A stretch of DNA of 22,466 bases from a virus: IMG/VR virus record IMGVR_UViG_3300007735_000490, positions 1 through 22,466 of that record; one strand, 5' to 3'. This document shows positions 5,730 through 13,260 of this stretch, one piece after another. The notes beneath the pieces are model-generated. The model did not search any database. It was not told the origin of the DNA and saw nothing but the letters and a program-made list of their open reading frames with translations. Position numbers and translations under genes: made by a program. Each line of letters opens with the position of its first letter. Within the stretch, counting starts at the first letter, position 1.

Positions 5730-7205
5730 ATGGCAGACGCAACACAAGAGCTAATGCTTCGAGTTAGGGGTGATAACTCTGGGGCAGATAAGGCAATAGC
5801 TGGAACAAAAACCGCTATTGATGGCCTTAATGTAAGCGGACAAAAGGCAAGGCAAGCATTTACAAGCTTTAGCCGTAGCCTAGCAGAAGCAAGGGATGCG
5901 TCAGATGTTGCCGCCTCTGCGGCGAATAGTCTTTCAACTATTGTGGGTAGGTCTCTTATGGGGGCGTTTGCGGTTGGCGGTATTAAAATTTTCACAGACC
6001 AGATCAATCGAATGGGGGAGGATGTTAAGGCCGTAGCAACCACAGCCCAGAAAGCATTCGATGATATAGAGAAAGCTGGTCAAGCCATGAGTCTTGCAGA
6101 AGCAAGAAGTCAAGTTAGCCAAATAGATGCCTTATTAGATTCTACAAATAAAAAGATTCAAGACCTAGACAGAAGCCCATTTCAAAACTTTATTGCTGGG
6201 GCAACTGGTGCTAGAGATGCAATGGAAGAACTTGTCGGAACTTCTCAAAGGCTCAGAGATGTAAAATTGGCAGAAGGAATAGCAAGCGAAAATGCAAATG
6301 CTCAACACCTTTCTGGCCTTGATAAACAACAACTCGCAATCGCAAAGGTAAATGAAGAGTATGTAAAGCGAAGCAAGCTTGCCCAAACATTTACAGATGC
6401 AGAGGCATATCGCATATTTCAAGAAGAAAGTGCTGGAATAAAGGTTAGAGAAACGAATGCAATCATAGATAAGGGAATAGAAGAAAGAACGGCAAAGGAA
6501 AGAGAGGCAACAGATATACGCAGAAAAAATGCGATGGATGAGTTTCAGCTTGAGATTGATAGCCGGAATAGAAAGACGGAGGCAGAAAGCAAGGCATTCT
6601 TTGAAAAGCTAGAGCGAGACAAGCAAGTGTTGGAGCAAGTCAAAAAACTTGAGGAAGCAGAAACAAAATTAAATGATCTAATAGCTAAAAGGGCTGAGCT
6701 AGAAGATGCCGTATTAAAAGCAAAACAAAATCAAACACTAAGGCAGGGCGAGCTATCGACTATGACGGCAGGTATTGGTGGTTCATTGCGTGGGCCGGGA
6801 CAAAGACAAACATCTTCTGAAATTGGTATCAATAGGGCTGGAGAGCGTGCATATCAAAACGAGATAAATAGACAAGCAGAGAGATACGATCAAGGGATAG
6901 CCGAGGATTTGTATATACAAAAAACACTTGAGGGTTTAGACCCTCGTGTATCAAAAAGCGAAATCCAGAATGAGAAGCAGAGACGAGTAGAACAAGCGAA
7001 AAGAGAGGAAGCAAAAAAAAGATTTGAGGATTCAACTCAAAAGGACAAAGACAAGGCAACTGGTGATCTCAAAAGAAATCAAAAAGAAATTGATAAGCAA
7101 AAGGGAGAGGTGGACAAGTTAAAGAAAGAGAGGGGGATTGGAGATATTCACGATCTATTATCCAAGAACCTAGAAGAAATGCGAACATACGCATATGTAA
7201 AATAA
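5730..7205 (+). CDS. Tape-measure-like tail protein
   Basis: The 491-residue protein is almost entirely helical, with long charged coiled coils from about residue 105 to the end (for example LERDKQVLEQVKKLEEAE and KEIDKQKGEVDKLKKER). One Gly/Ala-rich, moderately hydrophobic segment (VGRSLMGAFAVGGIKIF, about 70-88) resembles the hydrophobic patches of tape measure proteins. The N-terminus (TQELMLRVRGDNSGADKAI) resembles the start of many tape measures, where Ala/Asp repeats precede the coil. Position straight after the chaperone genes supports the call. By the rule of about 0.15 nm per residue it implies a tail of roughly 70-75 nm. A frame mostly below 500 residues is short for the family, so another coiled-coil tail component is possible. 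Confidence 0.65.
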   Translation: MADATQELMLRVRGDNSGADKAIAGTKTAIDGLNVSGQKARQAFTSFSRSLAEARDASDVAASAANSLSTIVGRSLMGAFAVGGIKIFTDQINRMGEDVKAVATTAQKAFDDIEKAGQAMSLAEARSQVSQIDALLDSTNKKIQDLDRSPFQNFIAGATGARDAMEELVGTSQRLRDVKLAEGIASENANAQHLSGLDKQQLAIAKVNEEYVKRSKLAQTFTDAEAYRIFQEESAGIKVRETNAIIDKGIEERTAKEREATDIRRKNAMDEFQLEIDSRNRKTEAESKAFFEKLERDKQVLEQVKKLEEAETKLNDLIAKRAELEDAVLKAKQNQTLRQGELSTMTAGIGGSLRGPGQRQTSSEIGINRAGERAYQNEINRQAERYDQGIAEDLYIQKTLEGLDPRVSKSEIQNEKQRRVEQAKREEAKKRFEDSTQKDKDKATGDLKRNQKEIDKQKGEVDKLKKERGIGDIHDLLSKNLEEMRTYAYVK

Positions 7206-7206
7206 T

Positions 7207-7983
7207 ATGGCAACAAATATAGTCGGCACATTCCCAATTCTCAATAGCAAAACAAGCCAAACTGATGAGTATGGCTTTGATTACCTTTCGTATGAATACA
7301 CAATAAAAACATCAGACCTACCTAAATATGACATTAAGAAAGATGATGTATTTACTGGTATCGAAACTTGGACTGGAAGTTCTTTTTCAAAGATCCCGAC
7401 CTCGGGTTCGGCATATAGTGTATATGTCGTGGATACTGTGGAAAACGAAAATATGGCTGGAGGGCTAACAAGGCTTACGGTCAATACTATTGGAACTAAA
7501 AATAGTATAGAATCAAATCCACCAAGAGTCTGCTTAATTTCTGGCGGGCCATTGATATTCGGGCTATTTGGAACTCCTCCTAAAATTACAGGTGCTTCTG
7601 CGGATATTGCTGGATATGGAATAGCTGGAGTAGGTCAAGGCATTGAAATAAAGTTTCTTGCAAATGGGGGAGCAGATGGACAGCAAGAGGTTTTTGCACA
7701 AAATTTTGCATCTTTAATGCCATTAACCTTTCGGGGGGTATCGCTTCCAGTTCCGGCACGATTGCCGCATAGATTCAGTAATATAATTATTTCGAATAAT
7801 TTTCAACTAGGTGTAGATGGTTTTTATTATGGTTATGTTTGCAAAACAATCTCAACAGAAAAAAGAGGAAGCCTGCTTTTAGTAACTCTTACATTTTCTG
7901 AGGCTGGGTCTGCGATTGATCACGGCATTATTGGGGGACAACAAGCAGAAGTAGTTCGTTATAATTTCCCCAAAATTGGATAA
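7207..7983 (+). CDS. Probable distal tail / baseplate protein
   Basis: This 258-residue beta-rich protein is placed directly after the tape measure, where distal-tail or hub proteins normally lie. The first half has strands with aromatic residues (FDYLSYEYTIKTSDL, GIETWTGSSFSKIP). A Gly/Pro-rich middle (LISGGPLIFGLFGTPP, about 108-123) is followed by further strands ending in a short basic tail. No peptidase or lectin motif is seen and no family is recognised with certainty. It probably forms part of the tail tip together with the next three genes. The start ATG 7207 lacks a strong Shine-Dalgarno, and the upstream stop is two bases before. Confidence 0.45.
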   Translation: MATNIVGTFPILNSKTSQTDEYGFDYLSYEYTIKTSDLPKYDIKKDDVFTGIETWTGSSFSKIPTSGSAYSVYVVDTVENENMAGGLTRLTVNTIGTKNSIESNPPRVCLISGGPLIFGLFGTPPKITGASADIAGYGIAGVGQGIEIKFLANGGADGQQEVFAQNFASLMPLTFRGVSLPVPARLPHRFSNIIISNNFQLGVDGFYYGYVCKTISTEKRGSLLLVTLTFSEAGSAIDHGIIGGQQAEVVRYNFPKIG

Positions 7984-7986
7984 TTT

Positions 7987-8253
7987 ATGCCAAGAGAGCC
8001 AAAGCTAGATATGTTCCCGGATAAGCCTATGGCAATATCTGGGAATCAATTTAGAAAGATAGTAAGGCGAATTGAGTCTATTGTTCCGATTGCCGGAGAG
8101 CGTATAAAAGTTGAGCCGGTAGATGATGGGCACAAAATAACTGCCGAAGTGCCAGAGCTTAAAATCATCACCCTGAATGTCTGCTCTAATGGAGTTCCAG
8201 ATACGATTGATGTATATGGGCCTCCTCCCGACCTCGAATCTTTTGGAGTTTAA
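7987..8253 (+). CDS. Small hypothetical tail protein (88 aa)
   Basis: The gene lies three bases after the previous stop in the same transcription unit. The product begins with a basic, proline-rich section (MPREPKLDMFPDKPMAI), has one helix (NQFRKIVRRIESIV) and then three or four strands ending with a proline-rich tail (VYGPPPDLESFGV). It may be a small tail-tip or baseplate linker. No conserved motif is recognised, and confidence comes from its position and tight spacing. Confidence 0.45.
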   Translation: MPREPKLDMFPDKPMAISGNQFRKIVRRIESIVPIAGERIKVEPVDDGHKITAEVPELKIITLNVCSNGVPDTIDVYGPPPDLESFGV

Positions 8254-8268
8254 CAAGGACTAATCAAT

Positions 8269-9957
8269 ATGGCATCAAACATTGACATTCTTCTAAACAA
8301 ATCTAGTGGCCTAGTTTTAGGTGGTTCTGCCCCTGCTGGGGCTTTGCCAGCATTTACAAGAAACGATGTCTACCCCTTCCGAATCCGTGTACTTGAACGT
8401 AACGAAGATGGCTCATATACAGACGCAAATCTTTCTAGTCCATCGTTCTCATTGGGCATAGGAAACATTGACTCAATCCCCACAGACGGCCAATTCAAGC
8501 TAACTACAACAACTGGAACATCCAATGCAATCTCATTTAACGCAACAACGGCACAAGTGCTAAACGCTGTATCTGCGATTGCTGGCAATGTTACGGTAAC
8601 CACCTATGGCTCTACCGAAGGTTCTTGGATTATTACTGCGGCCACAGCCAACACCGCCCTATCTTTTGGGGGGCTTTCATTTACGCTCTTCCCAACCTCG
8701 GCAATTCAGATCAACACCCGCCGTGCCCCTACCGCATCTGTTTTTGCCCAGCAAATAATTTCTCTTGGACGTAGCCCGGCGGTATTTGCAGATTCTTTTT
8801 CCTCCGTCTCTGGCGATGGCATCTCACTAACGAAAATACAAGACGGCTCGTCGACAACCAACGAAACCTATGCACTATCGATAGGCAACGATGTCTATGG
8901 TGGCTCTTATTCATTAGCCTATGGAGGCTATTCAGTCGGGATTGAATATAACCAAACAGCGGCAAATGTCACGACCGCCCTTTCCGCAATTACTGGAATT
9001 GGTAGTAACAATATCTCTGTTCAGAGCGACTCAAAGCGTGGTCTAATTATCTCCTTTGTTAATGCGCTCGGCCTTCAGAATGTATCTACTGCCCTCACCT
9101 TGGATTCTTCTGGGGTGCAAGTATATAGCTGGTACATAGCCACAGTCACAATGTCCACAAGTGAGATTGAGGAGTTGTTTAATGAGGCTGGAACAGATAC
9201 TATCACCCCCACTCTTGAGATTGAAATGACGGAGAGTGGCCAAACAAAAACACTTCTTCAATATGCGACAACGATCAACAAGGACTTGATTCTAACTGGT
9301 GCTTCCGTGCCAGCAAGCCAAGCCTCGTATTACACAGCGGCTCAATGCGACTCCTTGTTTATTGCCGATTCTTCCACAAATGTTAATGCGTCTAATAGAT
9401 CGCTTAAATCATCGTCTGGTGTTACAGCCGTAAATTATGGTGGTCGAACGCTAGTCAATGCGGCTGGCTCTACAGTTGTTAGCTTTGGTGCTGGCCTGCA
9501 ATTATCTGGTAACATTGGATTCTATGGGGCAACTGTTACAGCTCAACCATCTGGAACAAATATCGTCTCTGGCCTAACAAACCTTGGGCTTGTTTCATAC
9601 ACCCAGCCCACAGCGGTTAATGTGGTTTCAGCCCTTCATCAAACTGGGCTACTTGTAAATAACAACACGAGCACTTTCGGTGTGTTCCCGCTTTCTTCTA
9701 AAACGCTCACCACAACAGCCTCAATTTATTTTGGACAAGTAAATTCAAACTCAACAAATTCTGTAAGCGTTGTAGTTACTGGATGCCAAATTAACGACAT
9801 AGTTTTACTTGGATTGCCAGCAAGCAATCCTAATGGTCTTTCATTTATAGCCCATTGTACAACGGCTAACGGATTGGAGATTGATGCTGTGAATGCAACC
9901 AACGGAAACATTACGCCAGCCACAGCCACCTACCGAATCACAGTTATCGGTTATTAA
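8269..9957 (+). CDS. Baseplate/receptor-binding (fibre-type) protein
   Basis: AAGGA (8253-8257) precedes ATG 8269. The 562 residues begin with a virion-anchoring region (ILLNKSSGLVLGGSAPAG, then FTRNDVYPFRIRVLERN, about residues 1-60) typical of upper-baseplate or fibre N-termini. Two diverged copies of a repeat follow: GQFKLTTTTG...ISFNATTAQVLNAVSAIAG (about 65-120) and GGSYSLAYGG...IEYNQTAANVTTALSAITG (about 205-245). This repeat type is frequent in phage fibre proteins. The C-terminal head (about 480-562, IYFGQVNSNSTNSVSVVVTG ending YRITVIGY) is a beta-sandwich-like tip seen in environmental phage fibres. It is the best candidate for host recognition in the window. Confidence 0.65.
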   Translation: MASNIDILLNKSSGLVLGGSAPAGALPAFTRNDVYPFRIRVLERNEDGSYTDANLSSPSFSLGIGNIDSIPTDGQFKLTTTTGTSNAISFNATTAQVLNAVSAIAGNVTVTTYGSTEGSWIITAATANTALSFGGLSFTLFPTSAIQINTRRAPTASVFAQQIISLGRSPAVFADSFSSVSGDGISLTKIQDGSSTTNETYALSIGNDVYGGSYSLAYGGYSVGIEYNQTAANVTTALSAITGIGSNNISVQSDSKRGLIISFVNALGLQNVSTALTLDSSGVQVYSWYIATVTMSTSEIEELFNEAGTDTITPTLEIEMTESGQTKTLLQYATTINKDLILTGASVPASQASYYTAAQCDSLFIADSSTNVNASNRSLKSSSGVTAVNYGGRTLVNAAGSTVVSFGAGLQLSGNIGFYGATVTAQPSGTNIVSGLTNLGLVSYTQPTAVNVVSALHQTGLLVNNNTSTFGVFPLSSKTLTTTASIYFGQVNSNSTNSVSVVVTGCQINDIVLLGLPASNPNGLSFIAHCTTANGLEIDAVNATNGNITPATATYRITVIGY

Positions 9958-9986
9958 CGCAGGGTTGATAGCAGTAAAGAAATCCT

Positions 9987-10550
9987 ATGGGCAAAGTTTT
10001 ATTTCCGGGATATTTTCCACTTACGGAAAATGCACCTTGTGACTCAATAGAGGGCTGGGGAGGGCTCTCTCTTGAAATGGCGATGGCCGCCTATTGGAAA
10101 GTAAAAAGCTGGCAGGTGTCCTTTGGGTTTGTATATCCGGGTGCAACAAATCTCGTCACAAAGACAGTAAATCAAACATTCAGCGTAACTTCGCCAGACT
10201 TCGGAATCCCGATAACCGCAGAAGAACAACTCGTTTGTGATAATGGATCAAAAACTTGGGAATTTGATATTCCAGAACCACCGCCGGGTATTTTTAATGC
10301 TCTCACAAATGCAACTTTCAGCATTACAAGTTATTCTTGGGATTTCTTTTCTGACTATATCGAATTTGGTCAGTTACTTTTCCCCTTTACAGGCCAAGGT
10401 TCTCCAGACTTTATTCTTCCCATAACAATAACCATCGGAGATTTAACGACGGTGCTTCAAGCTGGCGGTTTCGGTACTGGCGAGGGGGAAAATCCGGGTA
10501 GCGGAAGTGGCTCAATTACAGCGGTTGAATTTTGGCCTTATTCAGATTGA
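9987..10550 (+). CDS. Hypothetical tail-tip-associated protein (187 aa)
   Basis: This gene follows the fibre gene after 29 bases, with AAAGAAA at about 9976-9982 before ATG 9987. The protein has an aromatic-rich, beta-type body (SWQVSFGFVYPGATNL, YSWDFFSDYIEFGQLLFPF) and a Gly/Ser/Glu-rich C-terminus (GTGEGENPGSGSGS, about 161-174) before a final strand EFWPYSD. It has a proline cluster PEPPPG near residue 95. Probably a structural or fibre-associated protein given its place between fibre and lysis genes. No family recognised. Confidence 0.45.
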   Translation: MGKVLFPGYFPLTENAPCDSIEGWGGLSLEMAMAAYWKVKSWQVSFGFVYPGATNLVTKTVNQTFSVTSPDFGIPITAEEQLVCDNGSKTWEFDIPEPPPGIFNALTNATFSITSYSWDFFSDYIEFGQLLFPFTGQGSPDFILPITITIGDLTTVLQAGGFGTGEGENPGSGSGSITAVEFWPYSD

Positions 10551-10555
10551 TCTTT

Positions 10556-10768
10556 ATGAGTTGTTGTCGTGGCCTCGTAAAATCTACAGTTCACATTTTG
10601 GCTAAAGAAACCTCTAGGAAAAATAGGTTAGATTTATGCAGAAAATGTGAATTTTTTATTGGTAACTTTTGTAAAAAGTGCAAATGTTTTATGCCAGTAA
10701 AGACCAGATTAGCAATCAGCAAATGCCCGATTGGTAAATGGGACAGCGAACCCTTGACACCCTCATAA
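10556..10768 (+). CDS. Small Cys-rich (zinc-ribbon-like) phage protein
   Basis: The frame is open from TTG 10532, but ATG 10556 is chosen because it gives the usual size (70 residues) and begins after the previous stop. The core LCRKCEFFIGNFCKKCKCFM contains two CxxC pairs plus further cysteines, followed by SKCPIGKW. This C..C...C..C.C.......CP.GKW pattern recurs in many small phage proteins and looks like a treble-clef or zinc-ribbon site. Function is unknown. Its place at the junction of tail and lysis genes is common for this type. Confidence 0.6.
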   Translation: MSCCRGLVKSTVHILAKETSRKNRLDLCRKCEFFIGNFCKKCKCFMPVKTRLAISKCPIGKWDSEPLTPS

Positions 10769-10771
10769 GGT

Positions 10772-10942
10772 ATGCAACAAATCTTAACGTTCGTTCAGTC
10801 TCAAGATGTCTTCGCTTGGTTGGGTGCGTTGGTTGCCCTACTCTCTGCCGTGATTGCCGTTGCCTCTTTGATTCCCGGTGACGAGCCGGAGGCCACATTG
10901 ACCAAGGTAGTTTCGTTCTTGAGTCGCTTCTCTAGGAAGTAA
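10772..10942 (+). CDS. Holin-like small membrane protein (56 aa)
   Basis: ATG 10772 to TAA 10940-10942. The product has a polar N-terminus (MQQILTFVQSQDVFAW), one long membrane segment (about residues 17-38, LGALVALLSAVIAVASLIPG), an acidic turn (GDEPEAT) and a basic amphipathic tail (LSRFSRK). A single hydrophobic segment followed by a charged tail, in a cassette with a spanin-like pair and an endolysin, is typical of a small holin, which would form inner-membrane holes that release or activate the endolysin. The call is by topology and context only. It starts four bases after the upstream stop. Confidence 0.55.
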   Translation: MQQILTFVQSQDVFAWLGALVALLSAVIAVASLIPGDEPEATLTKVVSFLSRFSRK

Positions 10943-10944
10943 CA

Positions 10945-11106
10945 ATGTGGGAGGCTATTCTCGCCTCGCTTGCTGGTGTAATTGGAATCATCGCTTGGTG
11001 GACTAAAAATCGTGCAAAGACTCGCAAGGAAAGAGACGATGAAGAAATTGCTTACAACCGCCGTCTCCGTGATTCGGAAGTCGATTCTTGGATTCATCGT
11101 AGGTAG
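10945..11106 (+). CDS. Small membrane protein of the lysis cassette (inner-spanin-like?)
   Basis: ATG 10945 has AGGAAG (10934-10939) at good distance and follows the holin-like gene by two bases. The 53-residue product begins with a membrane segment (MWEAILASLAGVIGIIAWW) and continues with a highly charged helix (KNRAKTRKERDDEEIAYNRR). Its 3' part overlaps, in another frame, the start of a lipoprotein gene (11039). Overlapping membrane/lipoprotein pairs are the hallmark of Rz/Rz1 spanins, which fuse inner and outer membranes at lysis. At 53 residues it is much shorter than usual inner spanins, so a holin partner or antiholin is an alternative. Confidence 0.5.
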   Translation: MWEAILASLAGVIGIIAWWTKNRAKTRKERDDEEIAYNRRLRDSEVDSWIHRR

Positions 11107-11317
11107 TTTGATTTGCGGGTGTGTAACCACCCGCCCTTACGACCTTGGCGAAGTCCCGAACCAAGATTCGATTACGGATTATATTATGCGGTGGGACAAG
11201 CTCGACAGAACCAAGGCAACCCCAGACGAATACAGACAGCTTTTTGGGCAAGCACTCAAAACGATTTCTCGACTCGTGGAGGAGAATGAACGACTCCGAA
11301 AGAGGCTTGACCAATGA
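11039..11317 (+). CDS. Predicted lipoprotein of the lysis cassette (outer-spanin-like)
   Basis: ATG 11039 is preferred over the longer open frame because it has AAGGAA (11026-11031) and creates a proper signal sequence. The first 25 residues (MKKLLTTAVSVIRKSILGF, then IVGSLICGC) end in the lipobox I-C-G-C, so the mature 66-residue protein would be lipid-anchored in the outer membrane. A C-terminal amphipathic coiled coil follows (LKTISRLVEENERLRKRL). The gene begins inside the upstream membrane-protein gene in a different frame and its stop overlaps the endolysin start. That context suggests an outer spanin, although the coiled coil is longer than in classical Rz1. Confidence 0.6.
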   Translation: MKKLLTTAVSVIRKSILGFIVGSLICGCVTTRPYDLGEVPNQDSITDYIMRWDKLDRTKATPDEYRQLFGQALKTISRLVEENERLRKRLDQ

Positions 11318-11820
11318 CGATTCGGGATGCGGTGGAAAGGTCAAGGGGACATATAGAAAAGTGCGAGCCTAGTTTTGGCAAGAGGGTGGGGGCTTGGTAC
11401 TCGGAGTTGATGAGCAAAAAAATTCCAGTTTTAATATACTGCTCAACCAGAACCCCTCAAGAGCAAGAGGAGTTATACGCCCAAGGACGGACAAAGGCAG
11501 GGAGGAAAGTAACAAACGCTCGTGGAATACCCCCACAATCGCTCCACATTGACCTTGGCGTAGGGTCTCACGCAATAGACTATGTACCCCTAGCCCGAAC
11601 CCCTAGCGGTGATTTAGTGGCCTCTTGGGAGGATGACCAGACCTATTCCATTTGCCAGAAGATTGCAGAGAAGCACCAGCTCCGACACCTCGACTGGGAG
11701 CAACCACATTTAGAGGACGCAAACATTTCTGGGTGGAGGGAGTTGGTGTCTCCACAAAAGCAAGAGGTGAATAATCAAAAAGTTTCTCTAGTCAGTAAGC
11801 GTCCGTGGTCTAGCAGATAA
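11314..11820 (+). CDS. Endolysin, M15-type D-Ala/L-Ala-D-Glu peptidase
   Basis: The 168-residue protein has the M15 (VanY/endolysin) core: TRTPQEQEELYAQGRT (residues 45-60), which is the standard YRT..EQ..LYA.GRT signature. It is followed by S76-x-H78 with a later H-A-I-D89 and by the C-terminal W-E-Q-P-H132-L-E. In M15 peptidases the SxHxxGxAxD His and Asp plus the C-terminal His bind the catalytic zinc. Between H78 and AxD89 there are about four more residues than usual. The enzyme would cut the peptide side chains of peptidoglycan. There is no signal peptide, so it depends on the holin. ATGA overlap with the lipoprotein gene fixes its start. The last 20 residues are a basic tail. Confidence 0.8.
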   Translation: MTIRDAVERSRGHIEKCEPSFGKRVGAWYSELMSKKIPVLIYCSTRTPQEQEELYAQGRTKAGRKVTNARGIPPQSLHIDLGVGSHAIDYVPLARTPSGDLVASWEDDQTYSICQKIAEKHQLRHLDWEQPHLEDANISGWRELVSPQKQEVNNQKVSLVSKRPWSSR

Positions 11821-11824
11821 AAGG

Positions 11825-12184
11825 ATGACATCAGAAAAGGTAGTGGAGAAACCCAAAAAGCATTTTACACAAAAACACGAACTGCATTTAACGACTTTGC
11901 AAATGGCGGCGGTAGAGTCGATGGATAAAAAATATAAGCGAGGAGTCGAGGAACACGGCGGGACAAAACTTTGGGAGATGCCGGCGGTGAGGCTTGTTGA
12001 GAATGCGATTGAGGAAGCAACTGATCAGCTAACCTATCTGCTCACGCTTCGCTCACAAATGCATATAGTTTTGGAATTAGCAAGGGATGGATGCACGGAT
12101 GAAACATTGACAAACCCTCGTGCTAGAGAGTGTTGCAATCTTATTTACACAACTCTAACTGGACAAACTAAACCTCCCCTATGA
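11825..12184 (+). CDS. MazG-like/dUTPase-type helical phage protein
   Basis: The 119 residues are all-helical. The core has KKYKRGVEEHGGTKLW followed by VENAIEEATDQLTYLLTLRSQM, with E-x2-E-E-x2-D acidic residues on one helix. This E.a.Ee.iD...Y...L pattern resembles MazG/all-alpha NTP pyrophosphohydrolases and related phage proteins, which hydrolyse (d)NTPs to monophosphates. The full set of metal-binding acidic residues cannot be confirmed by eye. The gene follows the endolysin with AAGG directly before ATG 11825 (poor spacing), and its stop overlaps the phosphoesterase start (ATGA), pointing to shared expression. Confidence 0.4.
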   Translation: MTSEKVVEKPKKHFTQKHELHLTTLQMAAVESMDKKYKRGVEEHGGTKLWEMPAVRLVENAIEEATDQLTYLLTLRSQMHIVLELARDGCTDETLTNPRARECCNLIYTTLTGQTKPPL

Positions 12185-12921
12185 AGCCAATTAAGTTCGT
12201 TGCTTGTGGCGATATCCACGGCGATGAACAAGATGCCCCATCGGTAAAAGCTCTGCTCGCTTTCACAAAAGAATATCAACCCGATCTAGTCGTTTGCATC
12301 GGTGACCTCTGGGATTTTAGGGCGATCAGAAAGGGGGCGGGGGATGAGGAGCAAGCATCGAGCCTTCAGAAGGATTGGGATTGTGGGGAGGAGTTCATTC
12401 GAGAGTTCTTTAAGTTCGGGGATGAGAGAATCTTTTTAAGGGGCAACCACGATGAGCGGATTTTTGATATGGCTAGGAACAGCCGAAGTGGATTGGCAAG
12501 GGACTATGCTAATGATGGGATTGAAAACATTGAGCAGATAATGAAGGACACCAAGGCGAGGATGTTCCCTTACGATTCAGTTGGGGGTATCTATAAGTGC
12601 GGCAACCTATCCTTCGTCCACGGATACGGCCACGCTATGCACAGCGGGAAGCAACACGCAGACGCTTACGGAGATGTTATCTTTGGACACACTCATGCCA
12701 TTGATTATTTTCGTAGCGTCTCCATCGACCCTCGCACCGGGTACAACATTGGATGCCTATGCAACAAAACCCCCGAATACAATAGAGGCCAACTTCGGAG
12801 ACTACGCTGGCAACACGGCTGGGCTTTTGGTATGATCTACCCCGATAAGACCCACGATGTTTTTCAAGCACGACAACGAGGCAACAAGTTCCACCTACCC
12901 ACAAACATAAAATCCTTCTAA
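12181..12921 (+). CDS. Calcineurin-like metallophosphoesterase
   Basis: All signature blocks of the metallophosphoesterase superfamily are present in 246 residues: G10-D-I-H13, G41-D-L-W-D45, G88-N-H-D-E92, H147 in SFVHGYGH, and G169-H-T-H172. These residues bind two metal ions that hydrolyse phosphomono- or diester bonds. Phage members have been linked to nucleotide, DNA-end or cyclic-nucleotide hydrolysis, so the substrate here cannot be named. The C-terminal part (about 190-246) has a conserved-looking RGQLRRLRWQHGWAFG strand-turn and basic tail. Start and stop overlap neighbouring genes (ATGA before, TAATG after). Confidence 0.8.
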   Translation: MKPIKFVACGDIHGDEQDAPSVKALLAFTKEYQPDLVVCIGDLWDFRAIRKGAGDEEQASSLQKDWDCGEEFIREFFKFGDERIFLRGNHDERIFDMARNSRSGLARDYANDGIENIEQIMKDTKARMFPYDSVGGIYKCGNLSFVHGYGHAMHSGKQHADAYGDVIFGHTHAIDYFRSVSIDPRTGYNIGCLCNKTPEYNRGQLRRLRWQHGWAFGMIYPDKTHDVFQARQRGNKFHLPTNIKSF

Positions 12922-13187
12922 TGAAATCCCCACGAAATCCTTGGCAGAAACTTCTCGAAGAACACATCCGAAATAAAGAATGCCCTCCACGACCAGAAGG
13001 ATTCAAGACTCGTGAAGAGATAATGGAATTGAGTGGGAAAAAATCCAGTTCCATTGATCGCATCCTTCGTGAACTCCTAGAAAAAAAGAAATTGGAGGTT
13101 ACGAAAATTAAGGTTGTGATTACAAATAAAAGGGGAAACACATTCTTTAGATGGATAAAAGCCTACAAAATGCTACCTCACAAGTAG
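12921..13187 (+). CDS. Winged-helix-like small protein (88 aa)
   Basis: The ATG overlaps the phosphoesterase stop (TAATG). The basic 88-residue product has an N-terminal segment PWQKLLEEHIRNKE, then KTREEIMELSGKKSSSIDR and ILRELLEKKKLEV, a pattern of helix, turn and recognition helix followed by strands VTKIKVVITNKRG, as in winged helix domains. It could regulate transcription or help DNA metabolism. No family is named. Its stop codon is part of a hairpin (13182-13204) that may end the transcript. Confidence 0.5.
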   Translation: MKSPRNPWQKLLEEHIRNKECPPRPEGFKTREEIMELSGKKSSSIDRILRELLEKKKLEVTKIKVVITNKRGNTFFRWIKAYKMLPHK

Positions 13188-13204
13188 CCTATTTATAGGG
13201 ACTT
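13182..13204 (+). terminator. Hairpin at a transcription-unit boundary
   Basis: AAGT (13182-13185) pairs with ACTT (13201-13204) and CCTA (13188-13191) with TAGG (13196-13199) around a TTTA loop, with a small internal bulge. It covers the stop codon of the preceding gene. There is no T run after it, so termination would be weak or need a factor. Its value is positional: a strong promoter follows 22 bases later. Confidence 0.3.
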
Positions 13205-13226
13205 ACAAATAATCTTAAATAAACCC

Positions 13227-13254
13227 TTGACAAGTTGTGGAGGTGTGATAGAGT
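13227..13254 (+). promoter_or_regulatory. Strong promoter driving the DNA-metabolism genes
   Basis: A perfect TTGACA (13227-13232), a 16-base spacer, and TAGAGT (13249-13254), matching four of six -10 positions including the key T-A and final T, preceded by an extended -10 TG (13246-13247). This is the best promoter sequence I find in the window. Transcription would start around 13260-13262, essentially at the ATG of the next gene, so the mRNA may be leaderless. The GGAGG at 13239-13243 lies in the spacer and would not be transcribed. Confidence 0.6.
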
Positions 13255-13260
13255 GTGGGT

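Noticed and set aside
10754-10782. TTGACA at 10754-10759 ahead of the holin-like gene
   Set aside because: No acceptable -10 hexamer at 15-18 bases; the sequence is explained by codons L-T of the Cys-rich gene.
12581-12835. 84-codon frame inside the metallophosphoesterase
   Set aside because: The phosphoesterase motifs run through this stretch in the other frame; no start signal or recognisable protein.
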